Source: Amphibalanus amphitrite (Eukaryota; Arthropoda; Thecostraca; Balanomorpha; Balanidae). Taken from it: a stretch of 64,000 nt of DNA. This document shows positions 46,630 through 60,800 of this stretch, piece by piece (the stretch's first letter is position 1; the number at the start of each line of letters is the position of its first letter). Both the position numbers and the translations under genes were made by a program. The DNA is taken from contig NW_024881611.1 in the NCBI RefSeq assembly GCF_019059575.1, positions 931,001 through 995,000 on the forward strand. The letters are read 5' to 3'. The notes below the pieces were generated by a model. It saw nothing but the letters and a program-made list of their open reading frames with translations, did no database searches and was not told the origin of the DNA.

Positions 46630-47526
46630 GATAGTCCTGAACTTTTCTCTGATATTTGCAGCCTTTCACTTTTAGTGACAATCACTTCTATTCAGTAGAT
46701 GAATCCAGTGAGCTGAAAAATTGTTATATTAAACATTTTAATGGATAAAATGTGCATTGTGTGTGGTGCAGTCAGCAGTTCTGTGCCAAGTTTAACTAAG
46801 CTTAATAAATCAAAAGATGTCAACTATACATATCGTTCCAAACTAAAAATGAGTGTAAACAGGCATGCAATTTAAAAGATTACCATGTGAGCCTTCAGCC
46901 GCTGCCCGCCAGGCTAAAAAATCGAAATCAGTTATGATGGTGACTGTATGATCAACTTGCTCAAATTAACTTCTGCTCGTCCCTCATAATAGGCATGAAC
47001 TGCTCACATTATTACTTATCAGTTATCATGGGCCCATTGCGGTAGTGTGAGAGAGATGAGCATGGCCGATGAGAGGGCCAGAAAATCACCACTCTGCCGC
47101 TCCAAGCAGTCAAATGCCAACAATTTATCAGGTAGGTTTGACACAGCTAAAAGGCTGCATTGAAAGAATCTGAGTTTGTTGCATTCTGCACTCAGCATCA
47201 TTGGTGAATGAGATGCGCTCAGCTTTCGTGTGGATTTTTTGTACTCTCAGTGAGATTACTCTTTGGTGCAGATTTTCCGGCTACGTTTGAAGGGTTGGTG
47301 CGGATTTTCAGCTTGGGTCGGTGCGCCTCATCGACCTGTGAGCCTCACTTTGCAGACTGGCTGTGCACCACAGTCCACACATAGCGTTGAAGGTATTGGT
47401 GCGGAATTAGTCTTGGCCTTTCAGTAACCAGCGTTGCAAGGGTCTGGGCAGTGGGCGATGTTTCCATGGAAACCCAATAGAGCACTAGGCGTAGCACGCT
47501 ATAAAGCAGTGCCATGAAACAGGGTC

Positions 47527-47654
47527 TACACCTTTGAAGGCGCAATTTCAAAAAGGTAAAGATCGAATTCAAAACGTTCACATGCATTTCAATTTTGAAC
47601 GTAAGCTTTTTAAATTTAGCCTTTAACTTTTTGAAAATGCGCCTTAAAGGTGTA
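47527..47654. mobile_element. Fold-back element (MITE candidate)
   Basis: Arms of about 34 bases, TACACCTTTGAAGGCGCAAT... (47527-47561) and its near-perfect inverse ending at 47654, are separated by about 60 bases. A second small inverted segment (CAAAACGTTCA / TTGAACG) lies between them. No coding capacity. Confidence 0.65.
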
Positions 47655-48518
47655 AATAACCACAAAATAAATGAGAAACATTTGAGCGTTTAAATTCAAT
47701 TCAATGAATTTTGCAAGCAGCTACGCAAAGTTAATTCACACAATGACACAACAGTTCAATGAAAGCAAACCCATAGAAAAACACTTAGGTAGTTCGTATA
47801 TAAATATATAAAACGAACTCATCTACATGACAGAGGATAGATCAACAGAAAATGCAGAAAATAAAATGAAAAAGTAAGTAATCCACCCAAGGTAGTACAA
47901 TATTGATTGATATAAATCCCGATAAATCCGATATAAATTCACCTAAGCTATAAGCGGCGGGCGCAGCGCATATTCACTGCGTCCTATTTGACGCAGGTGC
48001 GTCACATTTGCATCCACTGTGTCCTACCAAATTCAAAGACTTCTTTCTCTGGATATTGTTCCGGTGACGGTGTTCGTTTATTCCCCTGGAGCTTGGTGCG
48101 GAGTCTTGCGTATTGCGTTGAGATCGTTTACATTTGCCAGCGAACATGTGTCTTATGAAACTGATCAATGCAAGCGTTATATCATGGAACTTACGATGCG
48201 GTCCATCCACTACTCGACTAGAACGCACCGTCCTTCGAACGGCACCCACCGACCGGTGACCACCCTCGCCACCACACGAGATCGCCTACCAACCCTACTC
48301 GACCGGCTGGTCGCTGTCAGTTATTTATCACTCGAATACTTCACTCTCGCCCATTTCCTTCCCATTATCAAGTTATTTCCAAATACGCAAATTTTGGAGA
48401 CCAGTCCATCGACCCCACGATTCCGCCCCCTCCCACCCCGCCCAGCCTCTTCACCGGCCCGATCGTCCGCCCTCCCTTCGCTTCCCCTACAAACACCACA
48501 GGGTTGATGACATGCCGT

Positions 48519-48524
48519 TTTATT
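48519..48524 (-). terminator. Candidate poly(A) signal of the srGAP gene
   Basis: AATAAA on the minus strand lies about 370 bases after the srGAP stop codon. Confidence 0.45.
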
Positions 48525-48893
48525 TTCCACTGAATGACGCCTACGCTACGGACATGACTGCGGCGCATATCACCCAGCGCGGGTCGGCCGAGACCCAGTA
48601 TCAAAACGGTCAGACGCAGAAAGTGGTCGGGAAGCACTCGCCGAGTATATGGCTGGATATACTTGACTGAAAACTAGCTCTCTGTCCCTCTCTGTCAGGC
48701 TTCCCTCACTCCCGGCCTCTATATTCACAAATGTACACAGTACATGCGCGCACCTCAGTATATAAATGACTCAACAGGGCGCAGGGCCAGGTCGGCACAG
48801 CGCGCGCCAACATATTTGGCGCCCCCGCGCGGGCGCGCGCCAGCACACAGCGGATAAACAACAACACGCGGCGCATATTCAGTCAGAAACACA

Positions 48894-51800
48894 TTATGCG
48901 TCAGTCAGTTTCTTCAGCATTTCGGGCGACAGTTTGGGCTTCTGCGCCACCTGGGGCTTGACCTTGACCCTGGGTTTGAACGAGCTGACCCCGGCGGGCA
49001 CCACGGGCGGCTCGACGGGCACGGCCCCGGGCGGCGGCGCCAGGGCCGACTCGCGCTCGGTGCCGCCGGCGGCCTGCCGCGCCGTGCCCGGCGACGTGTG
49101 GCCGCTGCGGCGCAGTGTGCACTGGTTCTGGCGCGCGAACGTCTCGGCGGCCGTGCTGGCGGCGTCGGGCGGCGAGCCGCGCGCCGGCCGCTGCGACTCG
49201 GGCGGCAGATCCATCACCAGGTCGGGCGTGTGCTTCGGTCCGCGCTGCCGCACCGCCAGCGGCGCCGGGGACACGGACGACGCCGACGAGCCGGACGACT
49301 CGCCGGAGGAGGTGCGCTCGCGCGGCCCGCCGGCCGACAGCGTCTCCCAGAGGGCGCGCCGCGAGCGCACACTGGCCGACGAGTCTGGCAGCGGCGGCGG
49401 CTGGCGGCGCGACTCCCAGGCGGCGCAGACGGGCGCGCGGCCGCCGCGGCCCGCCGCCGCCTGCTCGGCCCTCTCCGGAGAGGAACCGGCCGTGACGGCG
49501 GCGTCCCCGGACAGCTCAGCGGCGCGCAGCGTCTCCGTGACCAGCTCGATCTGACGCATGGCCTGGTCGAGCTCGCCGGTGCCCGTCTCCGGGTCCGGGT
49601 CATCCGAGTGTCCCAGGTCGGAGGTGGACAGACCAGAGGGAGTGTCCGTGGTGCCGGACACCCCCGACAGTGACAGGTCCGCAGACAGGTCACCCGACTG
49701 GCCGCTGCCGTGACCCGAGGTCACCGACATGTCGCCCGCACTGGGACTGTCCCCGGCAGCCGGCGTCACCGGCAGGTCGTCCACCGGTGTGCCCGGCTGT
49801 GGCGCGGCTGGTCCCACGGTCTCCGGCGTCTCCTCCTGAGCGGGGCCTTCCTCCTCGGCCGGCACCACTGCCACCTCCGTCACGGCTCCGAACGTGTGCT
49901 CCTGCTGCTGCTCTGGTGACGGCTCGGCGCCGGCCGCTACCTTCACGGTCACCTCGCCAGAGGTCACGGTGACTTCCTCAGCCGGCGCGGCAGCGGCGGC
50001 GTCCTCCTCTCCGTTGGTCTCGGCGGCTGGAGCGTCGGCTGGGGCCGGGTCGGCGGCCGCAGGGTCGGCGTGGCCGGGCCGTCCGGCGCCGGAGCCTCCG
50101 GAGCTGACCGAGTGCTGGAGCGCCGGCCGCGACGGACGGCGCCCGGCCGCCGGCGGCAGCGACAGCGAGGCGGCCAGGGGCAGCGGAGGGGACGGGTCGG
50201 CCGGGGGAAGGGTGCCGCCCCGGACCGGCCGCCGCACGCCCTACGGTGGGTTAGAGACGCGTCACCATCCGGCACCGGCACACGGCATCTCAGGTCAGGT
50301 ACACACACGCCACTCAGCGGCAAAATATCACATCAGTATCAGTGTAAAACCCCTCTCGCCGATGCAGCGGTCACGCTGCATCGGCAGCAAACGTCGAACT
50401 CGTTGCATTAGCGATAAAATAGCTCTCCCCAGCCTGCATTGCGGTAGCGCAAGGCAGTAAGTAGCATTACACACCCCAGCGTCTCACGATTAAAAAACAG
50501 CCGCGCTCTGGTGCAAAAATAGCAGGCGGCTACGCAGATCAAAGGCCACAGATCGTGCAAAAGGCACATCTCCCGAGAAGGGGACCCAGAGATATAGAGA
50601 AAACCCTCCATGCAGCCGTTACGACAGAACAGAACCCAAAAGAACAGAACAGCACCGAGCAGACAGACACAGAGCCGGACCGGACCGGGGCGGTGGGGTG
50701 GGGTGGGGCGGGTGACGGTGGGGCTGGGCTGAACAGAGGACGGACGGCCGACTACACGTGGGTCTCGGTTACCTCTGGGGGCGGCTCGGCGACGTCGGGC
50801 GGCTCCGGGGCCGGCCCGGAGCCCGTGGAGGACGGGGTGGACGGGGGCGCGGGGGTGGACGCGGCCGCCGGCACCGCCGACGGACACTCGCTCGACACGG
50901 AGGCTCGCGGCTGGCTGCTCGAGTCAGACATGCTGCTGCGGTCCTCGTCCCTGCCGGAGGAGCCAGTGTCAGTCACCTGACGGGGGATAGTCGCGGTCAC
51001 AGCGGCAACACGGGACCCAGCTGGGGTCCACACACTACGGACGCTAATTGGTCAAAACCACAGAAAAAAGCGCCGATTAGCATTTTGGCATGACCGCAAC
51101 TATCGTAATCTTGCAAATATCCATTATCCATTTATCTTTAGATCGGCGGTCAAGCCCTTTCTAAGAAGGATAAACTACGTTGCGGCATATTTGCAGACAA
51201 TGCCAGCAGCAATAGATAAACTCGAAACATCAGCTCGTATACAAAACAAACACACGAACTGAGATAACACCACATTTACCCAGCTATCATTTAAAACTCA
51301 ACACCATATTTATCACCCGTACGACGCATCCATCCCCGCCCGCCCACCTGATTTTGAGCATGATGTATTTGTCGGGTACCAGGCCGTCCCGGCCTCGGAA
51401 GTGCCCTCGCCACCAGTCAGAGGACACCTGACGGTACAGTGTCAGCACGTCCCCGCAGTGGAAGCTGAGCTCGCGCGGCGACCGGGCTGTGAAGTCGAAC
51501 TGCGCTACCGCCTCCAGCTGCTCGCTCTCTGCGGGAGAGGTGGGGTGGGTCAGAGGGCGGTCAGGTGGCCAGTGGATGGGTAAGTGGATAGGTGGGTTAG
51601 TGGGTGGAAAGATGGGTGAGACGGTGGACGGATGGGTATGCCATGTGGATGGTTCAGCAGTGAAACGAGAAGTCAAGATAGGCACTAGGCAGACTAACTT
51701 ACATTTTGTAACGGACTACGGAGATTACGCGTGTTGTTTTATGTAGAACCCTTGGTAGAACCTAGCATGCCACATCTGGTCGCGGCACATCACTTTTCAT

Positions 51801-54800
51801 AGTCGGCCGCGAGCAGCCGCGATCTCCCACCACACAAAACGGGACCCGGGCCGGTATTAAAACAAGATACAGCCGTCTGCACTTGAACCATTTCCATTTG
51901 GTACATGAGTCGGCACATCCAATTTGACGGGATGCTCTCCACAGCGGACGTATGGGGCACTGAGGGACAGGGAATGTTCCCCAACTGCGGGAGAGGTGGG
52001 GTGTAAACCTCTAGCACGGACCCAGGCCAGACTTCATCAACAGAACGGACTTGTACACACAATATGGTGCAGCACAGTTACATTTTTAAAAAAAATGTCT
52101 AGGAAATGCTAGCCTGCTTTTGTAAATTTCCATACCCCGTTTGTTTTAGAAATGAAGTACCCATCATAGTAAGTGAACAAAATTCGCCGTCATCATTACG
52201 ATTTTCGATGGATATTATGATAATATAAAAAGTGCCAAAGGACAAACCTGAGGCATACATATCGTACTGTCACCGTCGCCTGCGGTTTGTCGATCACAGC
52301 TCTACCACAGAAATTGAACACCACAGTCTGTGGTAAGGTGGTGTTTCACTTGAGCGTCAGCTCGGGTTACAAGTGGCGTGATCGTTGGACTACAAACGTA
52401 TCAGCTGAGCCGTGGTCGGGGGTACTTTTTAAGAACAACAGCCAGACTGATAAAGGAGACTAGCTTCTGCGATTATCGTTGAGATAGTTAATGTCAACAA
52501 CCTCATGTTCAATGTACACATACACATTACAAAGTAGACACTACACAGACGTATACTTACTTCCGAAGATCTGCAAGCTTATGTCCCTTTCTTTTAAAAC
52601 GGAATCTGAAAACAAAACGCGGCAACATAAGAACTAGCGAGCACACAAAACGAAAGCAGGCAGCGTCAATAGCTCAGCTGAACAACAAACAAAACGCAAG
52701 GCGCTAGAACTAGCAGAGCGTTAGCAAAACGCGGAGACTGCACAAAACCAAAATAGAAAAACACATGCCAGCTAAGGGGTGGAATCATCCGAATATTTAT
52801 GGTGGTTAAATAAACAGAGGACGCCTTATATTTCTTTCTGCGATGCCTCCTATCTGGTATATTTGAACAAGACCGTATGTTTGACTTGAAGACTGAACGG
52901 AATGTCTAACGCAAGACATACGAAGGTCTGAATTATACAGGGAGATGAAGCTAATATGTGCAAATTCTGCTGGTATACACAGTACACACAAATGGTAATC
53001 GAGGTCATACTTATTAGTGAAAACCTACCAATATATTATAGAACGTTAATAACACACCAACCGGACCCAATCTCGTAAGTGCACCATATGCAAATTAGCA
53101 TCTGAAATCTTGGCAGCAACTTCACTCACATACTGACTCGCTTGAGTCACCAGCTGCTGCCACCCGTACCGAACTAGTTAGGCCATAGACCACTATATAT
53201 GTATCTATATGGTTAGGCTCATCCATTCCCCCACTCTGCTCCGTCAGTGACACTGGCTAGTCGGCCGTGACCCAGATAAACCCGTGACCCCTGCCCGTCC
53301 GTGACCTTATCTCCCCCATCCCGCGACCCCGACTGACCATCCGCGACCCCTGCCCGTCCGTGACCCGACCTCTCCCAGCCCGTGACCCCAACTGACCGTC
53401 CTCCGAGGGCAGCTCCAGGTCCGGGTCGTCCACGGTGCTGGCGATCTCCGACGGCGCCTCGCCGATGTCCTCCTGCTCGTCCAGGCCCTTGCTGATGTAC
53501 TTCTCGTAGACTGGGCCGCCGTCGCGAGGGAAGATCTCCTCGTGACAGAGGATGATGTGCTTCATCAGCTCGTTCACCAGGTTCTGGTACTGCACCTGGT
53601 CCTTGTCCTCGGGAATGGGCAGCAGCGTCGGCCCGAAGCAGATGGCTAAGTTGTAGGGCTCCATCATGTTCTCGTCACTGAACTCAGACAGGCTTAAAGA
53701 CAGAGAAAAAACAGCGATAAGCAGAATCAAACATCCGTTTTACTCGAGCAGTAGCGTGTTTGTGTAGGAAACTGAAAGAAACTGAAGTGAACAAGAAAAA
53801 CACCTAACTGTGGTTAAACACACTATGTCATCATGAGTATCAAATAAAAGAAATACCATTAGAAAGAACATAGCACAGTATGGCCAACAAAGGCAACCAC
53901 GTTTGTTGCGGCTTTAGGGTGTGTCGACTGCATGCATAATTCTCACGGAAATTACCATAAAAACGGAACACGGAAGTTTCGTCACTCACTGGTTGAGGAA
54001 CGCGAACAGGTAGCGCATGACGACAAAGACTGGCCGAGGTAGCGAGGCGACCACCTCCCGGATCCGCGCCGTCATCTCATCGGCGCTGCGCAGCTCTGCC
54101 AATCAGCGAGGGGAAGACATCCATCAGCCAATCAGAGCGCACAGAGACAGTCAGTCAGCCAATCACCGAACGGGTTGTTAAATGTTGAGTTACACAGGCT
54201 ACAAATCACGGCATAAATGAACAGCAAGCTACCAGTGGTATTGAAGCTCACGACGAAAAACAAATGACCTCCAGAGAAAGGCTGGAGCATTTATCTGCAA
54301 GACAAATTATCCAGCATTCTTTATGAGACATGAGCTGGCGATTTGGTTAATAAGGCCCAGGGTAACCAGTCATTAAGTCTTGTATATTAGTAGCATGGAT
54401 CAGCCAACTGCATGCCAACAAATTATCCTTGAGCGGGCTTAAACAGAACAAACAGCTGTTATAAACGTGAACGGGAAACCGGGGAACTAATACGGCTGTT
54501 TTGTCCGGCTCAACCCACTGTTATACAAATATCTGGACAAGCACACAGTCGCTGTGTCGTTTACTTGCACACGAATGTCAGTGCAAGTCATGGTGTATAT
54601 CCACGAAAAGCTCAGTGGAATTAGTGCGAGACGCAAACACAAAGCGGAGCCGGCCGGCAGACTTCACAGAATTAGCCACACACTGGCTTGGACCGGCCCC
54701 TGGACAGATCCCGTCGCTCGGCTGATTCCACGGAATCACTCGGCCGTTTGCGAGCTCCATCCCGCAGTGGTGTGTGATAACACCGAACTAATGACCGGCT

Positions 54801-57800
54801 GTGCGCCGCCCCCGGCCGTGTGTTTACAGTATCCGGGCTCCCCGCGGACCCCCGGGCCCGGCTGGCCGGCCGAGCGCGCCGCTGGGCGCCGGCGGCTGGT
54901 TATATCGGTTAGGACAGCACACGCCCCAGCCCACACGTCTCACTATAGTTGGGCGCCTCTAGCACGCAGCGCGGGATGACCACATTGGCGCTGTCGTACA
55001 TGGCCCGTCTCAGCGGAGACGTCAGACCCTCTGCGGGCGGACCAGCGCAGCTCAGCACGGGGACACGCGGGCCCAGTGCCGCCCCGGGCCCCGGCAACAG
55101 CGACCCAACATCCACCATCCCAAACACTGGCCGTACAAACACAGCACTCGTATCTAACACCCAGCACCGAACTGAAACATCCGGTACATTAGCAACCAGA
55201 CACCCAGCAAGACAACCTGCACTCATGCCAAATACCAGACACACCCTACAACCACACCCTGCAGTCTGCATCCCCCAGCTGCGCCAAGCACCCAGCACAG
55301 CAGTCAACCATAGACACCCACCACCAAAAGTCAGACACCCGCGGGTATCCTAGCACCCCACAGACACCCAGCATCTCTAGCTCCAGCGTTCCAAGCTCCG
55401 CCGCTCAGAGATAGCCCGAAGGCCAGCCGCCCGTCAGCCCCTGACGCGCGGCAGTCGACCGACACAGCTAGAGGCTCACAAAAATGGCAAACTGGTAGGT
55501 ACTAAGGAAACAATTTCACAGTTGGTACACAATACGAAGGCCTGTGACTCGGCTAATACCATCTAAACACCCTCCTCAGGCTGCCAGTGGACCGACTTAG
55601 ACGTTCCAGGGTCACCTCTGGCGGCTACTTACGGGCAATCTCCATGAACTGGTCAAAGTAGAGTGTCGGGAAGAAGGGCTCCCTGAGCTCGCGCAGGTAC
55701 AGCTTGAGCACGCCCGCCACTGAGTTGATGTCGGAGGCGTCCGTGACGTCGGCCAGCGGGTCCTCGCCGCGCTCAAAACTGTCGCGGAAGTTGTTGATTT
55801 CCACCTGAGAACAGAGTAGGCAAACTAAGACAAAGGCCGGATAGTTACGAGATAATGACACCACTACATGCTGCAGGTAGAACAATTTAAACGAATGCGG
55901 TCTGCTGAATGACATCATAACAGTCTTATCTCGGCTGTTTTGAAAGGAACTTGTTAGGATAAAGCAGAGTTATCTGTTATGTCATCTTCGATAGCGTCAG
56001 CGCATACACAAACACTTTTCCTGATTACATACTTGACTGCTGAAAAACAAAACCGCTATGCTATGTCCGTCACGAACAATTAAACTTTTACTTTCGTGAA
56101 AGCCTGTCAAACGGCAGTTCATAAACGAAACCACGGTCCGTGTTTTCAGAGAAACCGGCATGAGCCTGATGTACTTTTCATGCGGTGAGTACTAGCGACT
56201 GGCCCGGAAACCGGTCGTTTTTACTGGGCTTTCGATTCAGTCATGACTGGCGGCGCATACCGACCGGGTCCGAACCGGTTCGTCGCAGTCAACCTTGAGC
56301 GACGGCGCGGACCGAATTACAAATGCGCCGGGGCAGCGTTCCCGCCCCTCACGCCTGTTCACTAATCAGGCAGATAGAACGCATGGTGACGCGAGATAAA
56401 CTGGTGACCACCCCGTCCTGTCTTGTTCAGCGGCGGCCCGGCACGGTCTGATCCACTACTAGGGCGCTCGCTCACCGGCAGGCGCAGTGTGCATGACACT
56501 ATGTAGATAACCAGCTCCGTCACGTCCCCGTGGCGATCCCCATTTCGTCCACACACGTAGGTAATCATCCCCCATTCCCAACACACACGCATCAACAATT
56601 CAGCCTGTTACAACGGCCTCTCATAGACCCCTCCCTCTCGCCGTCGACCCTGCCTCCTTCCGCTCGTACCTGTGATCCCGACACTCTGAAGATGCCCTGA
56701 TGGTGCAGTCCGAACAGGTTGATGACCCTGACGCTGGAGCGGACGATGAGCGGGATCTCCTGGCCGCTCAGCTCCAGATACTCCTCCAGACTGCCGCCGA
56801 AGAGGCGCGGCTGGCCGCTGGCCGGCGCGCGGCCTATGCGCTTCCTCCGCGGCTTCTCGCAGATGCTGCGACTGAGCCGGTTCAGCTGGGTGGTGTGCTC
56901 GCCCAGACCGGCGCGCAGGATCTCGTACTTGGCCTGCAGACGCGCGATCAGATTCGATTCGCCGATGTACTCGGCGAATTTCTGTGAAAGGGGAGGAGAA
57001 AGTGAGTTGTCAGAGCATGGAGAAGAGTGTGAAGTACAGCAAAGAGATCAAAGACACGCAGGGTCAAAAGGAAGGTCGTGACGCTAAGAAAGTCAGAAAA
57101 AGATGCATGAAAGGCGTCATATGCCAAAAGTGGCCGTCCGACCGTGCTTGATTCATGACACACATGCTTGATTCGTGGAGCGGATTCCAACCCCATCCCC
57201 TCCCATGCCCAAACCCCAGGAACCGTATCCGGTCGATTCGTGAGCCGTGAGTCGTGGCTAAGGCCTATCACGTCCCACTCAGCCCGGGGAATGGCCGTCC
57301 AAGTCCACGGCGGCGACTGGCGCCAAACAAAGCACTGGTTCCTTACGACTGGTGGTCGATGGACGGCAACTACATAGACCCTATGGTCTAAGACCGGGGA
57401 CCGCGCCTGTGTCCAAGGCTGAATGACCAGGGTAGGGGCTACGGACCGACGCCAAGCGGCCGTCTGTACACGGCCGGACGACGGCCTGCGGTCAGCCGTC
57501 ACCATACCGGGCTCTGGCCGAACAGCGCTCGGCGTTTGCCCAGTTCGGTAAAGACAGCGGTGCCCGACCGGCCGGCGACGCACCGTACAAGGCCAAATAG
57601 CGCCGGGTGGGAGACGGACAGGGACGGCAGCGCTCCGGCCGTTGAACCTGAGAGCCTGTTCAGTGAAAACTTCGCCACTTACTGTTCACTTTTACACACT
57701 AACTGGCTTAGAACGTGGTATGTGGTAGTATTACCATGTCGTAGCATTGCCACGCGTCTATGTGACAATCGATTATTTGTCTATATTTTTGGGAAGCTCG

Positions 57801-60800
57801 TTATTGAAAATAAATTTTACTGTGGTTGATAAGCGAGACGATTCTCGGAGCTTTGCGGCCGCCTAACTACTTGGTTATCAGAACCCGGTATAAGGAGTTG
57901 CCCCGAACATTTATTCAAGGATTAGCAAAACTTCAAATGGAATTCAAGCTGCACAAGGCCTTATTGAGCAGCTCAGTCCTTGGACTGTAACTTAGTATGG
58001 GAGTGAGCTACAAGAGACAGATTAAGCATGTTTTATTATCGAGGCCCTCGCCACATGGCCATTCAGCCACTGCTACCGCGCCACAGCCCAATGGAAGGTC
58101 AGCCACCCCGGTTAGCGACGTGGCGCCACCGCGACAGGCGGCCCAATTAGTGCGTCCTCCGCGCCAGACACACACACTACCACCAGCTACATAAACACAC
58201 ACATACCCCCACGGGCCGGGCGCCGGGTTATAATCAGACCGGCCAAAACGGCCACTTCCGGCCGACAAACAGCCGCGCCGTGAGCAAGGGTTGGAGGTTT
58301 TTGTCGCAGACCATCTCCGACCTGCGTGGTTACATGTAGGGAATGCTGATGGCTTGGCCTATCACCCGGTAGAGTATTTGATTTGGGACTGCAATATTCT
58401 GTTACCACATTCAGTATTCCGCTTGCGTAAAGTATGAGCGGTGGCGATGGGGCTCCGAGGGGCAGCGATATAAATAACAATGTTTCCTCATCTCATTGCT
58501 GCTGATCAGTATGCACATCAGAAACGTCACCACTTGCCGAGAGCAGGTGCAAACTAAGGTCACTGCAGTCGCCCATTCAGTGGCGGCAACCCGACCTGAA
58601 GAGCCCCCCCCCCCCCCCCCCCCAAGTACTTTATACAATCCATTCCATGACAGACTCCTCCCACACTTCTCTTCGTCCTCCTCTTCTATCCCCTCCCTCT
58701 ACCTCCCTCTCCCGCACACCCACCGTCATATAGAACTGCTCCGTCTCCTCGTGGTTGGCCCGCAGTTTGGCCAGCGCCACGTCCGACGTCCTCTGAGCGC
58801 CGGTGGGTCGGAACAGACTGCGCACGTCCATCTCATCCGTCGCCACCATGGCCACCAGGGAGCGCTCGGCCGTCTCCATGGTCTTCCACACCTCCTCCGT
58901 GGAGGTGCGCAGGGAGGTAATGCGCCGGCAGAGCGCGTCGTACCGCTTCTGCGTCTCCTCCTGGATCTCCGGGTCCACCTCGTACCGGGAAGTCTGTGGG
59001 AGGAGGTAGGGGATCGTCAGAGAGTCAGACGTGAGGAGGGAGGGTCAAACAAACAAAACACAAAGCCAGCCAATCACTCAAACAAACTAAAAAGCTCAGA
59101 GGATCAAACATGGCCGTCAGATCGTTAACGGATACAGTGAGGACAGAATAGCTGCTGGTCATGAAACTTGATCTGAGGAAAAGGGAAGGCGAACGGCGAA
59201 TAGGGTGGGTCGGGTAAATAAGTTGAAGCTCTCGAGCGATGACGAGATGACTCCACAGTTCCGGGCGATAGACTGCGGTTTGGTGCCCTGATAAGAGGCC
59301 TCACCGAATCAGTTAAAGTGCAAACAACAAACACCTACTGTCAAGGGGAAAGATGACACTGAAAGATGACACACGTGAGAAAGAGGAATGGATTGCCATT
59401 GGCACTCGAGATTGCCTGTGGCATGTAGTCCCGATAGCCAAGCTGATACATCGCAGACGTCCGCACACTCCGCCGACCAAGTCGAGTGGGAGGGACCGGC
59501 ACGGTAGCTGGCCAATGATTGAGAGGAAAGTAGTCACCCCCCACAGTGACGCATGCAGCGATAACAGACTGAACGGTCCGCTCACGGTCCGAGGGCCGGT
59601 CAAATAACCAGCCCGGATCGCAGCAGGGAGGCCGCTGACAGAGATGACGAGTAGGAACATTGAAAGGACAGGGACGGGCGGCCGGCCAACCCAAACACGG
59701 CTGTGAGACACCGGAGTTCGGTCAGGGGACCGGTCCCGGATGGAAGGATATTGGATTGGGCCGCCAAGGAACGGTTCTCTGTATAACAGAGAGAGGATCA
59801 TCAGAAGAGAGCAGAAACAATTTACCGTTTCGTTTTCTGGCGGAATGCTGACGCAAGCGTCAATGACGTTCACAGTTTACATGGTTTACATGATGTAACG
59901 GTCAATGAGTATTACTACATTATCGCCTCCAAGAAAGGGTGGAGCATACCGTTAGTCAAATCCGCATTACGTCGTGACAAACATTATGACCAAACTACTC
60001 ACAAACCAACCCACAAACTCTGAATACAAACATCGTAACACAAACACACCCACCTGGTCGCCCCGATGCGGAGTAAACTCAAACTTCTTGGGCAGCATGA
60101 ACGGATTATTATTGGCCTCGATAAACTTTTGTTTATCGAGCCGCGAGTCCAGACCCGTTATGGTCTTGTGCAGGCCGTCGATGCCCGCCTTCTGTCCGGC
60201 CATGACACACTCCTGTGCCGAGATGGTCATGAGCAGGGCGCGCGCGATGCCCGTGTGGAAGCCCACGTCCATGCAGTCCATGATGTCGGAGAGGTCGTCG
60301 GCGAAGTAGCGGTGCACGGCGGCGTTGGCCGCCTCCAGCGCCAGCAGGAAGTCGTTGCGCGCCTGCAGCGCCTTCAGCCGGGTATCCTGGTACTTGTGAC
60401 GCCGCTAAGGAGAAAATAAAACCAAAGTGGTTAGATATTCAGCACGATGTTCAGTGTATAATAGCAAAACACTGTAGTGGCTCGAGAGTCATAGGATGCA
60501 AAGCCAACGACACATACACGTAAGACACGAGGTGCAACAGTATGTGCTCAAAAAGCTTGCAAAAAGACAAAACATGAGCACAAGACGAAAAAGAAGAACT
60601 CGACCGCCCCGTCGTCCTGCAACGACCGCCAACACCGCCTGGTATCGTCATGTTAAGAACAATACAGCAATCACAGCGGACCAGCATCACAATTGCCATT
60701 GACATCAGCACATCACTAACGCTACGTCAGCGCGCTGTAATGCATATGGCACGGCGCGGGTCGTTCATTAGATCAGCCCCAAACAGCCATCTGTCGTGGA

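Larger units (their letters stand above)
46630..48893. other. Intergenic region between VPS16 and the srGAP gene
   Basis: This holds the VPS16 5' flank and the srGAP 3' flank. No additional gene is supported. It contains a fold-back element at 47527-47654 and the candidate srGAP poly(A) signal at 48519-48524. Confidence 0.5.

Noticed and set aside
49098..50460. Long plus-strand frames opposite the last srGAP exon
   Set aside because: G+C-rich sequence leaves several frames open. The translations are Arg/Ala/Gly-rich with no domain, while the minus frame continues the srGAP protein with correct phase.
54909..55020. Possible extra RhoGAP exon on the minus strand near 55.0 kb
   Set aside because: The translation (LTSPLRRAMYDSANVV) has no match to the RhoGAP fold, and exons 55804-55633 and 54095-53990 join directly in the correct phase.
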